64,000 nt of DNA from Flavobacteriales bacterium (GTDB lineage Bacteria > Bacteroidota > Bacteroidia > Flavobacteriales_E > Vicingaceae): the NCBI GenBank assembly GCA_002706365.1, contig PALM01000020.1, forward strand, positions 248,001-312,000, read 5' to 3'. Both the position numbers and the translations under genes were made by a program. This document shows, one piece after another, positions 7,570-17,060 of this stretch; within the stretch, counting starts at the first letter, position 1, and every line of letters starts with the position of its first letter. Under the pieces are notes generated by a model. That model did not search any database. It saw only the letters and a list, made by a program, of their open reading frames with translations, and was not told where the DNA came from.

Positions 7570-9573
7570 TTAAAAATAAGTCTTCTGAGGCTCAGCTTCA
7601 CGCACTATTGGATCTTCCGGAATGTAATTGATATCTATGAATTCGATATCTCCATTTGTACTAATTCTCAATGCTACCGACTGATATGGCTTGAATTCTA
7701 TCTTCTTCACAATGCTATTCCCAGCATAATTGAATGTGAGATCATTCCATTCAGACTCTTTCATATAAGATTGACCGGAATAGACCGGATACCCCAGATC
7801 TTTCGACTTGGATTGTGCCAAAAAGACGATCAAAGAACCATCCTTCTGCTCCCTAGCCCAATAAGCGGGCAAGTCCTCTCCTTCTATCAAAGCTTTATGA
7901 TCGATCACTTTCTCGAATACTCCATTTACATTCTCAAGCGTCATTAAGTCCTTAATAATGGAATTGAAATCAGCAGATTTTTTATGGCCTGGCTCCTTAG
8001 GCTTGCGCTTTATGCATACCGGCAGCCCTTCTTTAGCCAGTTCTAGTATGCGCTCAAGAGCACTGTAATCAAGGAATTCTAAATCCACATAAAGCAAGGA
8101 GAAAGAAGCATCTCCAACCCTTAGCTTTTCGCCATCCCATTTCGCTTTGTCGAGGAAGTGACCATTGATCCACAGTGGGTGATATCCTTTAGTTTCTTCA
8201 GCAACATCGATATAACGCATCTCATATTCTCCCCAAACCCAAACTCTTTGTCGCTCTTTGGGGTAAGCGCCCTTCATTACACCATCTTCAAATGGAATAT
8301 AAACCGCCACATCGCTATAGCTCACACCTTTCCTCATCAATGCAGATACCTTTTGCATATAGGCATTGAAATCGCTTAAATGAGGATCTAAGCTCCCTCC
8401 TTTTCCAAAATAGGTGGTGGCAAAGAAGTCGATAGAATCAACACCTTTCGGATTATAAGGCAATCCATGATAGAAGTGTTGATTCACCCCTTTGGCAAAC
8501 ATGGCATCTGCAACCATTTTTAGATCTGCTACTTGCTCTTCTCTCAAATAAGTAGCCGGAAATCCATACATGCAAGTAAAACTCTCACTTGAAACAATAT
8601 CTTTTGAAGCCAAACATGCTGAGGAACTCACAATGAGTGAGTAATTGGGATTATTCAACATGCTTTCAGTCTCTGGCACATCCACCATAGCGTAGGTAGT
8701 CATCACATCAGTGGGCGAAGCCAAACACTGCACTCTTGATATCGCTCCAAGCTCCTCACATATCTCCACATAGGGCTTGTAGAAGTTCTCCCTTACCAAT
8801 TCATCAAGAAGCATCATATAGTCGTATCGCACATCCGGAAAGGAATCTAAACCCTCATCCATATAGGGAATAATATCATAGCCAAACCGACTTTGAAACA
8901 GACTGTCGAAACCCTCCGTCCATATCTTGTTTGTGGAGTTCAACTTGATCTCCCAGGAATCGGTAAATAATGCAGACCTACTTCCTTTTAAAGATTCTTC
9001 TAGCGCTTTCGCGATTGGATTGGCAAAAGTTTCAAAAGCCTCCTTCTTCAAATGATCGATCACCAATAAGGTATCTGGCCAAGACCAAGCGAAAGTTAAA
9101 GTCTGACGAAAGCTAGTATCACCGTAGATCTTAGTGGTCAGGTCTTTGCCGATATTATCTCCTGCTACTGGCCAAGCACTGCCGAAGGTAAAATCGCAGT
9201 ATAATCCAATGGAGTCTGCATAGCGCTTTGTGTATGTGACCATATCTACCCATTCTTCGCTCAACCACTCTTGTGCAGAAGTGTCTACAGGATAATGCCG
9301 ATCGTACTTTCTGGCATACATCCTTTGGTATCTGTGCAGAGGATACACCCAAGCAATCTCAACACCTCCAAAATTCTTGGATTTAAGCCAATCCAATTGA
9401 TGCTTTACATCTTCAGCTTTGATTTCTGTTGCAAACCACCACCATCTAAGTCCGGGCTTTGCAGAACTGTAATAGGGATCATCTGTTTCAACTTTAGTCG
9501 ACTTATCTCCTTCGCCAATGCAAGAAAGGAGTAAAACAATAGCAGAGTAAAACGCAATTTTGATCATTCTCAT
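7570..9573 (-). CDS. GH106-like glycoside hydrolase lipoprotein (putative alpha-L-rhamnosidase)
   Basis: The protein starts with a lipoprotein signal peptide (LLLSC, Cys at about residue 18). It then shows the hallmarks of the GH106 / 'glycosyl hydrolase, FGGVEI' family: LRWWWFATEI, NFGGVEIAW near residue 70, then a long TIM-barrel region containing VQCLASPTDVMTTYAMVDVPETE. GH106 enzymes remove alpha-L-rhamnose from pectic rhamnogalacturonans. At 667 residues it is shorter than typical members (about 1000), lacking the extra C-terminal beta domains, so specificity may differ. Anchoring at the outer membrane or periplasm is expected. The GH28 gene at 11.9 kb and the sugar porter at 13.4 kb fit a pectin-type diet. 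Start codons at 9573 and 9567 are both possible. Confidence 0.75.
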   Translation of the reverse strand: MRMIKIAFYSAIVLLLSCIGEGDKSTKVETDDPYYSSAKPGLRWWWFATEIKAEDVKHQLDWLKSKNFGGVEIAWVYPLHRYQRMYARKYDRHYPVDTSAQEWLSEEWVDMVTYTKRYADSIGLYCDFTFGSAWPVAGDNIGKDLTTKIYGDTSFRQTLTFAWSWPDTLLVIDHLKKEAFETFANPIAKALEESLKGSRSALFTDSWEIKLNSTNKIWTEGFDSLFQSRFGYDIIPYMDEGLDSFPDVRYDYMMLLDELVRENFYKPYVEICEELGAISRVQCLASPTDVMTTYAMVDVPETESMLNNPNYSLIVSSSACLASKDIVSSESFTCMYGFPATYLREEQVADLKMVADAMFAKGVNQHFYHGLPYNPKGVDSIDFFATTYFGKGGSLDPHLSDFNAYMQKVSALMRKGVSYSDVAVYIPFEDGVMKGAYPKERQRVWVWGEYEMRYIDVAEETKGYHPLWINGHFLDKAKWDGEKLRVGDASFSLLYVDLEFLDYSALERILELAKEGLPVCIKRKPKEPGHKKSADFNSIIKDLMTLENVNGVFEKVIDHKALIEGEDLPAYWAREQKDGSLIVFLAQSKSKDLGYPVYSGQSYMKESEWNDLTFNYAGNSIVKKIEFKPYQSVALRISTNGDIEFIDINYIPEDPIVREAEPQKTYF

Positions 9574-9628
9574 TCGATAAAGATATCAAAAGCTAAATGC
9601 GGAATAGAGAGCTCAGACATCAATAATC

Positions 9629-9636
9629 TATTTTTG
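9629..9636 (+). promoter_or_regulatory. Bacteroidota -7 promoter box
   Basis: TATTTTTG matches TAnnTTTG exactly and lies 14 bp before the ATG of the pentapeptide-repeat gene, implying a very short leader. No good -33 element was seen. Confidence 0.5.
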
Positions 9637-9650
9637 GATAAATTCACCAA

Positions 9651-10859
9651 ATGATCTCGAAAAGCAGAAGAATAGTCATAATTCTCGCAGTTTTTATTGT
9701 CGGTTGGAGCCTCGGCTATCTCAGTTTGCCATACATACCAAACAAGGATCAATTCTGGATAGGGGCACTAAGTGCAATAGCAGCTTTCATATTCTTCTTC
9801 CTGATTAGAGGTAGAATCCTCAAGCAGAAAAAAAGAAGTGGAATCATCCTGCTTATCACTTTGATCGCCTTCACCACTACAAGCCTTTACCTTTTCTCTG
9901 AACTGGTTCAGGAGCAGAAAGAAGCAAACTTTGAAGCTGAAGAAATCCTTGTGAAGACCGAGAAGAATGAGCTGCAAATGATCTATGCACAGGAGAGAAT
10001 AGATCAGAGAAGAATGGTGGATAAGACCTTAAAGCAAATTGAGTTTAGCTTAGAAAACACCGACACTACTTTAAGTGTATTAAGGAAATTGATAGGGGAA
10101 TTAGAAGTGCTTGAGATATACATCAATGATTCAAGCAAGTACAAACTCAGTCCAGGTAAAGGACATCTACTCACCACAATCCTAAAGCTCGATCTACAAA
10201 AAGAGATCTATGATGTTTTAATTGACAAGCTGGATTTCTCCTATTCTGATCTAAATAATGCAGATCTAAAAAATGCCGAGTTCATCGGCATGAATCTAAA
10301 GGGATCCAATTTGAATAAGGCCAATCTGGAAGGAGTCAAGTTCAGGAACTCCGACTTAAGCAAATGCTTGCTGTATGAGGCCCAACTTGACAATTCCACT
10401 CTACTACATTGTCAAATAGTTGGAGCATATTTTGACTGGTCTAGTATGAATAATTCCAACTTTACTGGATCGGATCTTACAGGTTCTCAGATCAAATCTT
10501 CTTCCTTGTTGAACTCAGTGCTAGATAGTGCAGACATGAAGTGGACTGTACTCAACAATAGCAATTTCAAAGGATCCAGCTTGATCGAAACAGACCTATG
10601 GTCGGCTCAGCTAATTGATGCAGACCTTTCCAATTGCAATCTCACAGATTCTAGACTTCATGATACAAAGCTTTACCGTTGTAATCTCAATGGAAGTAAT
10701 CTCGATGGTTCTGCGGTAACAAAGGAATGGATCAAAAAAGTAAAAAAGTATAAGCCTCTAGGATTGGATTATGTATTGGAGAGCTTTGAAGTTAGAAGGG
10801 ATTCTTCTGAGCGATTCAAGTATAGAAAGTATTTCATCAAAGCAAAAAGAAGCAGCTAG
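9651..10859 (+). CDS. Membrane-anchored pentapeptide-repeat protein
   Basis: This 402-residue protein has three N-terminal hydrophobic segments (about residues 8-28, 36-52 and 63-83). A charged, probably helical linker (about 85-190) leads to some 25 pentapeptide units of the A(D/N)LXX type (about 195-360; NLKGSNLNKANLEGV, NNSNFTGSDLTGSQI). These form a right-handed quadrilateral beta-helix, which usually acts as a protein-binding surface. The fold is clear, the partner unknown. It is divergent from the GH106-like gene, and its stop overlaps the convergent lipoprotein gene at 10856 by 4 bp. Confidence 0.85.
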   Translation: MISKSRRIVIILAVFIVGWSLGYLSLPYIPNKDQFWIGALSAIAAFIFFFLIRGRILKQKKRSGIILLITLIAFTTTSLYLFSELVQEQKEANFEAEEILVKTEKNELQMIYAQERIDQRRMVDKTLKQIEFSLENTDTTLSVLRKLIGELEVLEIYINDSSKYKLSPGKGHLLTTILKLDLQKEIYDVLIDKLDFSYSDLNNADLKNAEFIGMNLKGSNLNKANLEGVKFRNSDLSKCLLYEAQLDNSTLLHCQIVGAYFDWSSMNNSNFTGSDLTGSQIKSSSLLNSVLDSADMKWTVLNNSNFKGSSLIETDLWSAQLIDADLSNCNLTDSRLHDTKLYRCNLNGSNLDGSAVTKEWIKKVKKYKPLGLDYVLESFEVRRDSSERFKYRKYFIKAKRSS

Positions 10860-11797
10860 ACTTCGTATTTGATCCAGTAATAGCTATTGAGCTTTTCTGT
10901 GAATTTCTTTATCACTTCTTCATCTGACTCAAATGGTTTCATCTGTATCTGAAAGGATCTTGAATAGAAATCCTGGAGATCATTGAGATAGTTAGCCAAT
11001 AAGCTAGTTGTCCATCTTTGTTGTGTTTCAATCCCATACTTCATCTTGAGCTTGGTGCCTAGGATCTGACCAATCTCATTGTTGATCACATCTACATAAT
11101 TGTCGACCGGATTGTTATTCTTATTCTCCAACTGCTCTTGAGTAAAGCTTCCATGGATTAGCTCGGGCATATTGTAGCGTTCGTGTACATCTGCAATTAC
11201 ATCGGCTATTTTGGCCGAGTATAATGAACTTATCATTGCCTGTGCAGTAATGTGGTTGAATGAATTAATAAAGCCCTTCTCACTGCTATCTCTTGGGTTT
11301 TGATAAGCTCTCTTATTTAATTTGATCTTGTTTGAGGCTTCTAAGGCGAGATCGTAGAATGCCACATCGCCATAACCATATACATCATACCTTCTTCTAG
11401 CTAATAGGTAGATATCCTTGAAATGCTGACGATTGGAGATAAGATATGGCTCCGACCAAAGGATATTGAATTTATCGATGAAGGTGCCATCTTTTGCTTC
11501 TTCAATTTCAGTTTGGCTGATACCCTCTTTCAGTATGCTGATTATTGTATCTAGCCGACTGCAATAGATCAGTTTAACCTGATCATTCTTCAATTTACCG
11601 GCTTCTGAAGCTTCGCCATTTGAGGAGTATTGGATCTTGATGTGCTCTTCTAGTTCTTGAAGGTTATCTATTCTACTTGCCAATAAGGCATACTGTTGCT
11701 CTATTTTCTCTGGTCTAATGCATGCTGATGACTTCTCTGCGCTATCTTCACCACAACTTAGCAAGGCTGCAAATAGCGCTGAGAAAATGAGTATCAT
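10856..11797 (-). CDS. Lipoprotein of unknown function
   Basis: From the ATG at 11797 the product is 313 residues with a lipoprotein signal peptide (MILIFSALFAALLSCGED, lipobox Cys at residue 15). A longer start at 11869 would put 24 extra polar residues before the signal peptide and overlap the divergent GH28 gene, so I rejected it. The mature protein is mostly helical and charged, with no domain I recognise. It may sit in the periplasm or at the outer membrane. There is no operon partner. Confidence 0.65.
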   Translation of the reverse strand: MILIFSALFAALLSCGEDSAEKSSACIRPEKIEQQYALLASRIDNLQELEEHIKIQYSSNGEASEAGKLKNDQVKLIYCSRLDTIISILKEGISQTEIEEAKDGTFIDKFNILWSEPYLISNRQHFKDIYLLARRRYDVYGYGDVAFYDLALEASNKIKLNKRAYQNPRDSSEKGFINSFNHITAQAMISSLYSAKIADVIADVHERYNMPELIHGSFTQEQLENKNNNPVDNYVDVINNEIGQILGTKLKMKYGIETQQRWTTSLLANYLNDLQDFYSRSFQIQMKPFESDEEVIKKFTEKLNSYYWIKYEV

Positions 11798-11897
11798 GCT
11801 CGCTTTCGACAGCAAAATTGAATTCTCAATCTTTGAGTTGAGACTATTATTTAAATGAATGGCCGACAAATTGCGCGAAAATCTTGAATTTAGAAGG

Positions 11898-13397
11898 ATG
11901 AAATTAAGATTTCTAGGTCTTTTTATTCTACTGCTGCTTACAAAGCTTTCGATAGCTCAAGAATATAACATTCTCGATTATGGTGCCGTAGGAGATGCGA
12001 AGAAACTGAATACTCAGTCCATTCAGGCGGCAATTGATGATGCTTTCAAGAATGGTGGCGGCAAGGTGATCATTCCCTCGGGAAGATTCCTCAGCGGTAG
12101 TATTCGCCTAAAATCGAATGTACATCTGCATTTGAATGGTGATGCTGTCTTGCTAGGTAGCACTCAGCCGGCTCATTATTATGCTATACAAAGATGGAAA
12201 GCCTTGATCTTAGCTGATTCAGCTACTAACATATCTATTGGTGGCAAGGGGATAATCGACGGACAAGGAGCAGAATTAGCCTTGAGGATCGATAGCCTTT
12301 TCTATGCCGGTGACGTAGATAGTGCGGATTATAATTTCAAGGATAAACGCCCCAAAGCAGATATCCGTCCGCAGATCATTGAGATGGTCAACTGCAAAGA
12401 CATTGAGATCACTGATGTTACCATAATGTCGGCAGCTAGCTGGGTGCAATCCTATTTCCGCTGTGCTGATCTTTTGATCGATGGGATCAAGGTGGATAGT
12501 GATACTTATTGGAATAATGATGGGATCGATATTATCGATAGCAGGAATGTGATCATCCGCAACTGCGATATCAATGCTTCAGATGATGGGATATGCCTAA
12601 AATCTTATGCCGGTGGCTATGACGGTCCGCAAGACTGGAGTATGATGTGTGACAATATCCTCATTGAAGACTGCAAAGTGAGATCGAGTGCCAGCGCAGT
12701 CAAGCTAGGCACCTCCTCCTATCGCGGCTTTAAAAACATTACCATTCGCAATATCCTGGTTTATGATACCTACAGATCGGCTATTGCTATTGAATCTTAT
12801 CACAATGGCTTGATCGAAAATGTATTGGTTGAGAATATCAATGCCACATGGACCGGGAATGCGCTCTTTGTGAGACTCGGACAATTTAGGAATGACGGTA
12901 GAAAGGGTGGAATACGAAATGTGACCATTCGAAATATGAAGGTAGAAGTACCTATTACTGCTCCAGATGAATTGTATGAGATTAGGGGGCCTGCTCTACC
13001 CTTCTTTCACAACATTTTTCCTTCTTCTATAGTGGGATTAGCAGATTACGAAATTGAGGATATCACATTAGAGAATATAGAGATCATCTATCCTGGAGGT
13101 GGAAATCCAGCTTATGCAAATCTTCCTCTAGATCGACTAGATGATGTGCCAGAGCTTCCCACTGTATACCCTGAGTTCTCTATGTTTGGAGAGCTACCCT
13201 CTTGGGGATTGTATGTGAGACATGTAAAAGGATTGACCTTAAAGAATATAAAGCTCACAAGAAATAAATATGATTACCGTCCGGCAATAGTCTTCGATGA
13301 TGCAAATGAGCTTTTGATTGAAGGCTTAGAGCTTACTGAATCAAGCAAGATGAAAGAAATCATCTTCCACAATTGCGATCCTGCTCCTATTCATTAG
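11898..13397 (+). CDS. Glycoside hydrolase family 28 (polygalacturonase-like) enzyme
   Basis: The ATG at 11898 gives a 499-residue protein with a signal peptide (MKLRFLGLFILLLLTKLSIA) followed by the pectate-lyase-type opening YNILDYGAVGDAKKLNTQSI. The right-handed beta-helix carries the GH28 aspartates NNDGIDI and SDDGICLKS. At the third family motif, where plant and fungal enzymes have GHG, this protein has SAVKLGTSS. That is usual for the Bacteroidota subgroup acting on rhamnogalacturonan or modified pectins, so simple polygalacturonase activity should not be assumed. It is secreted to the periplasm. It converges on the sugar transporter gene (11 bp overlap). Confidence 0.85.
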   Translation: MKLRFLGLFILLLLTKLSIAQEYNILDYGAVGDAKKLNTQSIQAAIDDAFKNGGGKVIIPSGRFLSGSIRLKSNVHLHLNGDAVLLGSTQPAHYYAIQRWKALILADSATNISIGGKGIIDGQGAELALRIDSLFYAGDVDSADYNFKDKRPKADIRPQIIEMVNCKDIEITDVTIMSAASWVQSYFRCADLLIDGIKVDSDTYWNNDGIDIIDSRNVIIRNCDINASDDGICLKSYAGGYDGPQDWSMMCDNILIEDCKVRSSASAVKLGTSSYRGFKNITIRNILVYDTYRSAIAIESYHNGLIENVLVENINATWTGNALFVRLGQFRNDGRKGGIRNVTIRNMKVEVPITAPDELYEIRGPALPFFHNIFPSSIVGLADYEIEDITLENIEIIYPGGGNPAYANLPLDRLDDVPELPTVYPEFSMFGELPSWGLYVRHVKGLTLKNIKLTRNKYDYRPAIVFDDANELLIEGLELTESSKMKEIIFHNCDPAPIH

Positions 13398-14700
13398 GCC
13401 TTAATTCACCCACGATCTCTTCCAGGCTTTTCCCCTTGGTTTCAGGCATATAGAAGTACACCCAAAACAATTGTACGATCATCAATATGCCGAAAATCAT
13501 AAAGACTGTCGCGGCACCGATCATTGAAAAGAGATATGGTATTGCCGAAGGTATTAAAGCAGCCAAGATCCAGTGTACAGAGGACCCCAATGCTTGTCCG
13601 GAAGCCCTCAGCTCCGTAGGAAAGATCTCGGCCATAAACACCCAGATCACCGTTCCTTGTCCGATTGCATGAGCGGCGATGAAAAGAAAGAGGAATATGC
13701 TAAGGCTTGCAGATTGTATTCCCTGAAAGAAATAGAAGGCTATGATTGAAAGTGAAACAATATAGGCTACACTTCCGATGTACATCAGCTGCTTTCTACC
13801 TGCTCTGTCGATCAACCACATGCCAAGAAGTGTAAATACCAAGTTGACAATTCCGATTCCCACTCCACCCAATAAAGCAGCACTCCTTTCCAAACCACCC
13901 AATTCAAAGATCCTAGGAGCATAGTACAATACTGCATTGATACCGGAAAATTGATTGAAGAATGCGATGAGAATGACCAGATAAGTTATTCTAAGGTTCT
14001 TTCTTTTAAAAAGTTCCTTAAGGCCTCTTTTCCTTGACTTTAATGGCTTATCTAGCAATGCCTTTTCATCGATTTCCAAACTATATTTCAACTTCAGTTC
14101 TTGAAATTCTTCAACTCTCCCCATTGAAAGCAACCATCGTGGACTCTGAGGGATCTTCAAGATCAGCAAGCAAAAGAAAAGTGCAGGTAAAGCCTCTACT
14201 CCGATCATCCATCTCCAGCTTTCATCCCCATTGCCTTCTATAAGATAATTAGAAGCCATTGCAGCCAGTATGCCAATCACAATACTAAGTTGATACATAG
14301 CCACTATCCTTCCTCTCTCTTTGGAAGGAGATATCTCGGTGAGATAAGCAGGTGCTGCAATAGTAGATGCACCAATACCCAAACCGCCAATAAATCGAAA
14401 GATCGCAAAGGAAATAGGATCACTCACCATAGCTGAACCAATAGCTGAGATAAGAAAGAGTAAACCTATGATAATCAGCGTTTTCTTACGGCCATATCTA
14501 TTCGATGGATAGCCGCCAAAAATGGCTCCGATCACCGTCCCCCAGAGAGCAGTCCCCATGACGACAAAACCGTGAAAGAGGTCTGAACTGTTCCAAAGAT
14601 CTTGAAGCACTTGATCCACTCCGGAGATCACTATGATATCAAAGCCAAATAAGAAGCCAGACAGGGCGACAATAAAACAGATCCTATTGAGTCTATTCAT
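13387..14700 (-). CDS. Sugar porter family MFS transporter
   Basis: The 437 residues form twelve membrane segments. The sugar-porter signatures are GGYPSNRYGRKKTL (loop 2-3), PQSPRWLL before the central loop, NQFSGINAVLYYAPRIFE (helix 7), DRAGRKQLM (loop 8-9) and PETKGKSLEEI after helix 12. These proteins import hexoses or pentoses by proton symport or facilitated diffusion across the inner membrane. The gene begins 6 bp after the class V aminotransferase-fold gene, so it is probably cotranscribed with it. Together with the GH28 and GH106-like genes nearby it could take up galacturonate-, rhamnose- or galactose-type sugars. Confidence 0.9.
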   Translation of the reverse strand: MNRLNRICFIVALSGFLFGFDIIVISGVDQVLQDLWNSSDLFHGFVVMGTALWGTVIGAIFGGYPSNRYGRKKTLIIIGLLFLISAIGSAMVSDPISFAIFRFIGGLGIGASTIAAPAYLTEISPSKERGRIVAMYQLSIVIGILAAMASNYLIEGNGDESWRWMIGVEALPALFFCLLILKIPQSPRWLLSMGRVEEFQELKLKYSLEIDEKALLDKPLKSRKRGLKELFKRKNLRITYLVILIAFFNQFSGINAVLYYAPRIFELGGLERSAALLGGVGIGIVNLVFTLLGMWLIDRAGRKQLMYIGSVAYIVSLSIIAFYFFQGIQSASLSIFLFLFIAAHAIGQGTVIWVFMAEIFPTELRASGQALGSSVHWILAALIPSAIPYLFSMIGAATVFMIFGILMIVQLFWVYFYMPETKGKSLEEIVGELRPNE

Positions 14701-14706
14701 AGCGAA

Positions 14707-15966
14707 TTAGGCCTTAAAGATTGAAGTAAGGCTATTTTGCAGATACTTCATCTCCTTCTCTGAAGTATAGATTGGAATGGATATACGAACTGCGTCGAGA
14801 TTTCCTTCATATACATAACGCAAATTGATCTTGTATTCCTTTCTCAACTGATCTACGATCTCTTTACTGGAGACTTTAGCGCTTTTAAAGCTGAGCATAG
14901 CGTGATGGCATTGCTCTTTAGGACTAATGACTTCTACATGATCTTGCTTAGAGAGGTAATCATATAGGTATTCTCTATACTCCAGGCTTCTCGACTGTAT
15001 TTGATCTAGATTCAATTCATTTAAGAGTTCAATTGCTGCGGCAATAGCAGCCACATTCGCCGCATTTCTAGTCCCGTATTCATCCCTAGAAGCAGTTTTC
15101 AAGTAATCTAGAGCCAAGTCATCCATATCGAATTTGGAATCGCTGTATGCGCCGGCAAAAACAGGATCAAGGCTTTGCAGTATCTCATTGTTTGTAAACA
15201 GAAAGCCACTTCCAATTGGTCCGTACATCCATTTATGTCCGCTCGCTGCATAGAAATCGGGAGAAAGAGCATCTAAGTCCAATGAGAGCATTCCGGCTGC
15301 CTGAGCACCATCAACAACGGAATAGATGCTATTCTGGCGACATAGATCGACAATCTCTTCTGCGGGAAGTATCATGCCATTAGAACAGCACACATGCGAG
15401 AAGACTATTGCTTTTGTCTTTTCGGTAACCATCGATTGAATCGATTCAAACAGGCCATCTCCTTTAGGATCGAGCTTTGCCACTTTCACGATAACTCCTT
15501 TCGACTTTTGCAGAGCAATAAAAGGAGCCGCGCCACCAACATGCTCCTGATCCGTTAGTATGATCTCATCTCCCTCTTTGAATGGGATAGCCTGGGCGGC
15601 GAGATTCATGCCTTCGGTGGTATTTCTTGTGAAGGATAAACAACTTGGATCTGCTTTTACAAAATTCCCGAGCGATTCTCTTGCCTCTTTAAATAGCCAC
15701 CTTCCATCTCTAGCCTTAGAGGCAAGCTCTCTATTCACTTCATTAATCCTGTCGAGAACAGCTTCAGATGTGGGTCCCAGGCTTGCAATATTGAAATGGA
15801 ATAAGTCATCTTTCAGAGGGAACTGACTTCTCAGCTGATCCCAAGTGATAGTAGTAACCCTTTGTCTATTAGAGGTATTGGCGATCAATGGACTAAACCA
15901 TGCCATGGAAGCAAGAAAGCTTGTACTAAGGACACTCTTTTGTATGAATTCTCTGCGATTTCCCAT
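14707..15966 (-). CDS. Exported class V aminotransferase-fold PLP enzyme
   Basis: This 419-residue fold-type I PLP enzyme is of the isopenicillin-N-epimerase / cysteine-desulfurase-like (class V) group. The PLP lysine lies in YAASGHKWMYGP (about residue 251), with VVDGAQAAGM holding the cofactor aspartate. The N-terminus MGNRREFIQKSVLSTSFLASM resembles a Tat signal (twin Arg, then a hydrophobic stretch), so the enzyme is probably folded with PLP in the cytosol and exported. The reaction is unknown; epimerase, desulfurase or lyase activities all occur in the family. It lies 53 bp downstream of the diheme peroxidase gene and may belong to the same operon. Confidence 0.8.
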   Translation of the reverse strand: MGNRREFIQKSVLSTSFLASMAWFSPLIANTSNRQRVTTITWDQLRSQFPLKDDLFHFNIASLGPTSEAVLDRINEVNRELASKARDGRWLFKEARESLGNFVKADPSCLSFTRNTTEGMNLAAQAIPFKEGDEIILTDQEHVGGAAPFIALQKSKGVIVKVAKLDPKGDGLFESIQSMVTEKTKAIVFSHVCCSNGMILPAEEIVDLCRQNSIYSVVDGAQAAGMLSLDLDALSPDFYAASGHKWMYGPIGSGFLFTNNEILQSLDPVFAGAYSDSKFDMDDLALDYLKTASRDEYGTRNAANVAAIAAAIELLNELNLDQIQSRSLEYREYLYDYLSKQDHVEVISPKEQCHHAMLSFKSAKVSSKEIVDQLRKEYKINLRYVYEGNLDAVRISIPIYTSEKEMKYLQNSLTSIFKA

Positions 15967-16019
15967 GGAAGAAAGATAAGCAGATATGCTATTTATGAAT
16001 TATCTCTTGTAAAAAGACT

Positions 16020-17060
16020 CTATATATCAGTCTCTACCCATCTAGGGTCATTTGTAAATTCCTTATCAGTCAACGACTCCAGAAATGCAATGAGAGATTC
16101 CATTTCTTCTTGACTCAGATTCAAGGCCTTGATCTTTTCACTCTTGTTTGGATGCTGCCTTCCACCGCTATTATAGTGTTCGATCACCTCTTCTAAAGTA
16201 CTTAAGCTCCCATCATGCATATAAGGTGCGGTAATGGCAACATTGCGTAATGAAGGCACTTTGAAAAGGGCTATATCAGCAGAATCATGAGAAAACCTAA
16301 ATCTACCTGAGTCGGCATAGACCTCATACAATCCATTGTTCTCTAAACTATAATTGGTGAAGTTGAAATCAGAATGACAAGATGAGCAATTGGTTTTTTC
16401 GCTATAGAATAGTTTCATTCCGGCCTTAGCTTTGTCGCTTAGTGCGGAGGAATCAGATTGGAATTTATACTTATCGAAGTCGCTATTCCCACTGATCAGG
16501 GTTCTTTGAAATACTCCTAATGCCCTTGTGATCACATATGGATCCATCTCTCTTCCATATGCTTTCTCACTTAATGCCTGATATCTTTCATCTTCTTTGA
16601 GCTCTTTGGCGATGAGCACAATGTTGTGGTTGAACTCATTTTCTTCTTGAATAGGCACTAATACCTGCATTTCTAAGGTTGGAATACTCCCTTCTCTTAG
16701 GAAATATGGATGATATGCTACATTGGCTAGAGATGGAGCGTTTCGTGTGCCTAAGGCTTTAAAAGCACCTATACTCAATGCTTTATTATCTGAGAAAGCA
16801 AATTCTGGTTTATGACAAGAAGCGCAACTTAATTTTCCGTCTTTCGAAAATCTCTTTTCAAAGAATAGTTTCTTCCCTAACTTCCATCTATCCAATGAAT
16901 AAGTATTCTCCTCTTCTACTGAAATTGCAGGAAAACCTTTAGGTAATTGAGCATTAAGCTCATCTATTTCATCATCTCCAATATGTTCTTTGGATATGAA
17001 CTGGCAAGAGAAAAGAAATACGATTAGGGCTACGAACCAATTAGTTCTTAAAAGGATCAC
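16020..17060 (-). CDS. Diheme cytochrome c peroxidase / MauG-type lipoprotein (second copy)
   Basis: This 346-residue protein has a lipoprotein signal ending LFSC-Q and two heme-binding motifs, C79-ASC-H and C225-SSC-H. The family segments FSKDGKLSC, RNAPSLANVAYHP and APYMHDGSLSTLEEVIEHYN are present. The bacterial CcpA/MauG/MbnH family reduces peroxide or uses a bis-Fe(IV)-type state to oxidise protein side chains. Translation starts at GTG, overlapping the upstream peroxidase gene by 20 bp, which implies translational coupling. It is located in the periplasm. Its place beside an MbnP-like gene favours a protein-modifying (MbnH-like) role for one of the two paralogues. Confidence 0.9.
   Translation of the reverse strand: MILLRTNWFVALIVFLFSCQFISKEHIGDDEIDELNAQLPKGFPAISVEEENTYSLDRWKLGKKLFFEKRFSKDGKLSCASCHKPEFAFSDNKALSIGAFKALGTRNAPSLANVAYHPYFLREGSIPTLEMQVLVPIQEENEFNHNIVLIAKELKEDERYQALSEKAYGREMDPYVITRALGVFQRTLISGNSDFDKYKFQSDSSALSDKAKAGMKLFYSEKTNCSSCHSDFNFTNYSLENNGLYEVYADSGRFRFSHDSADIALFKVPSLRNVAITAPYMHDGSLSTLEEVIEHYNSGGRQHPNKSEKIKALNLSQEEMESLIAFLESLTDKEFTNDPRWVETDI

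Noticed and set aside
9155-9352. 65-residue minus-strand frame within the GH106-like gene
   Set aside because: It is an alternate frame inside a gene whose own frame carries all family motifs.
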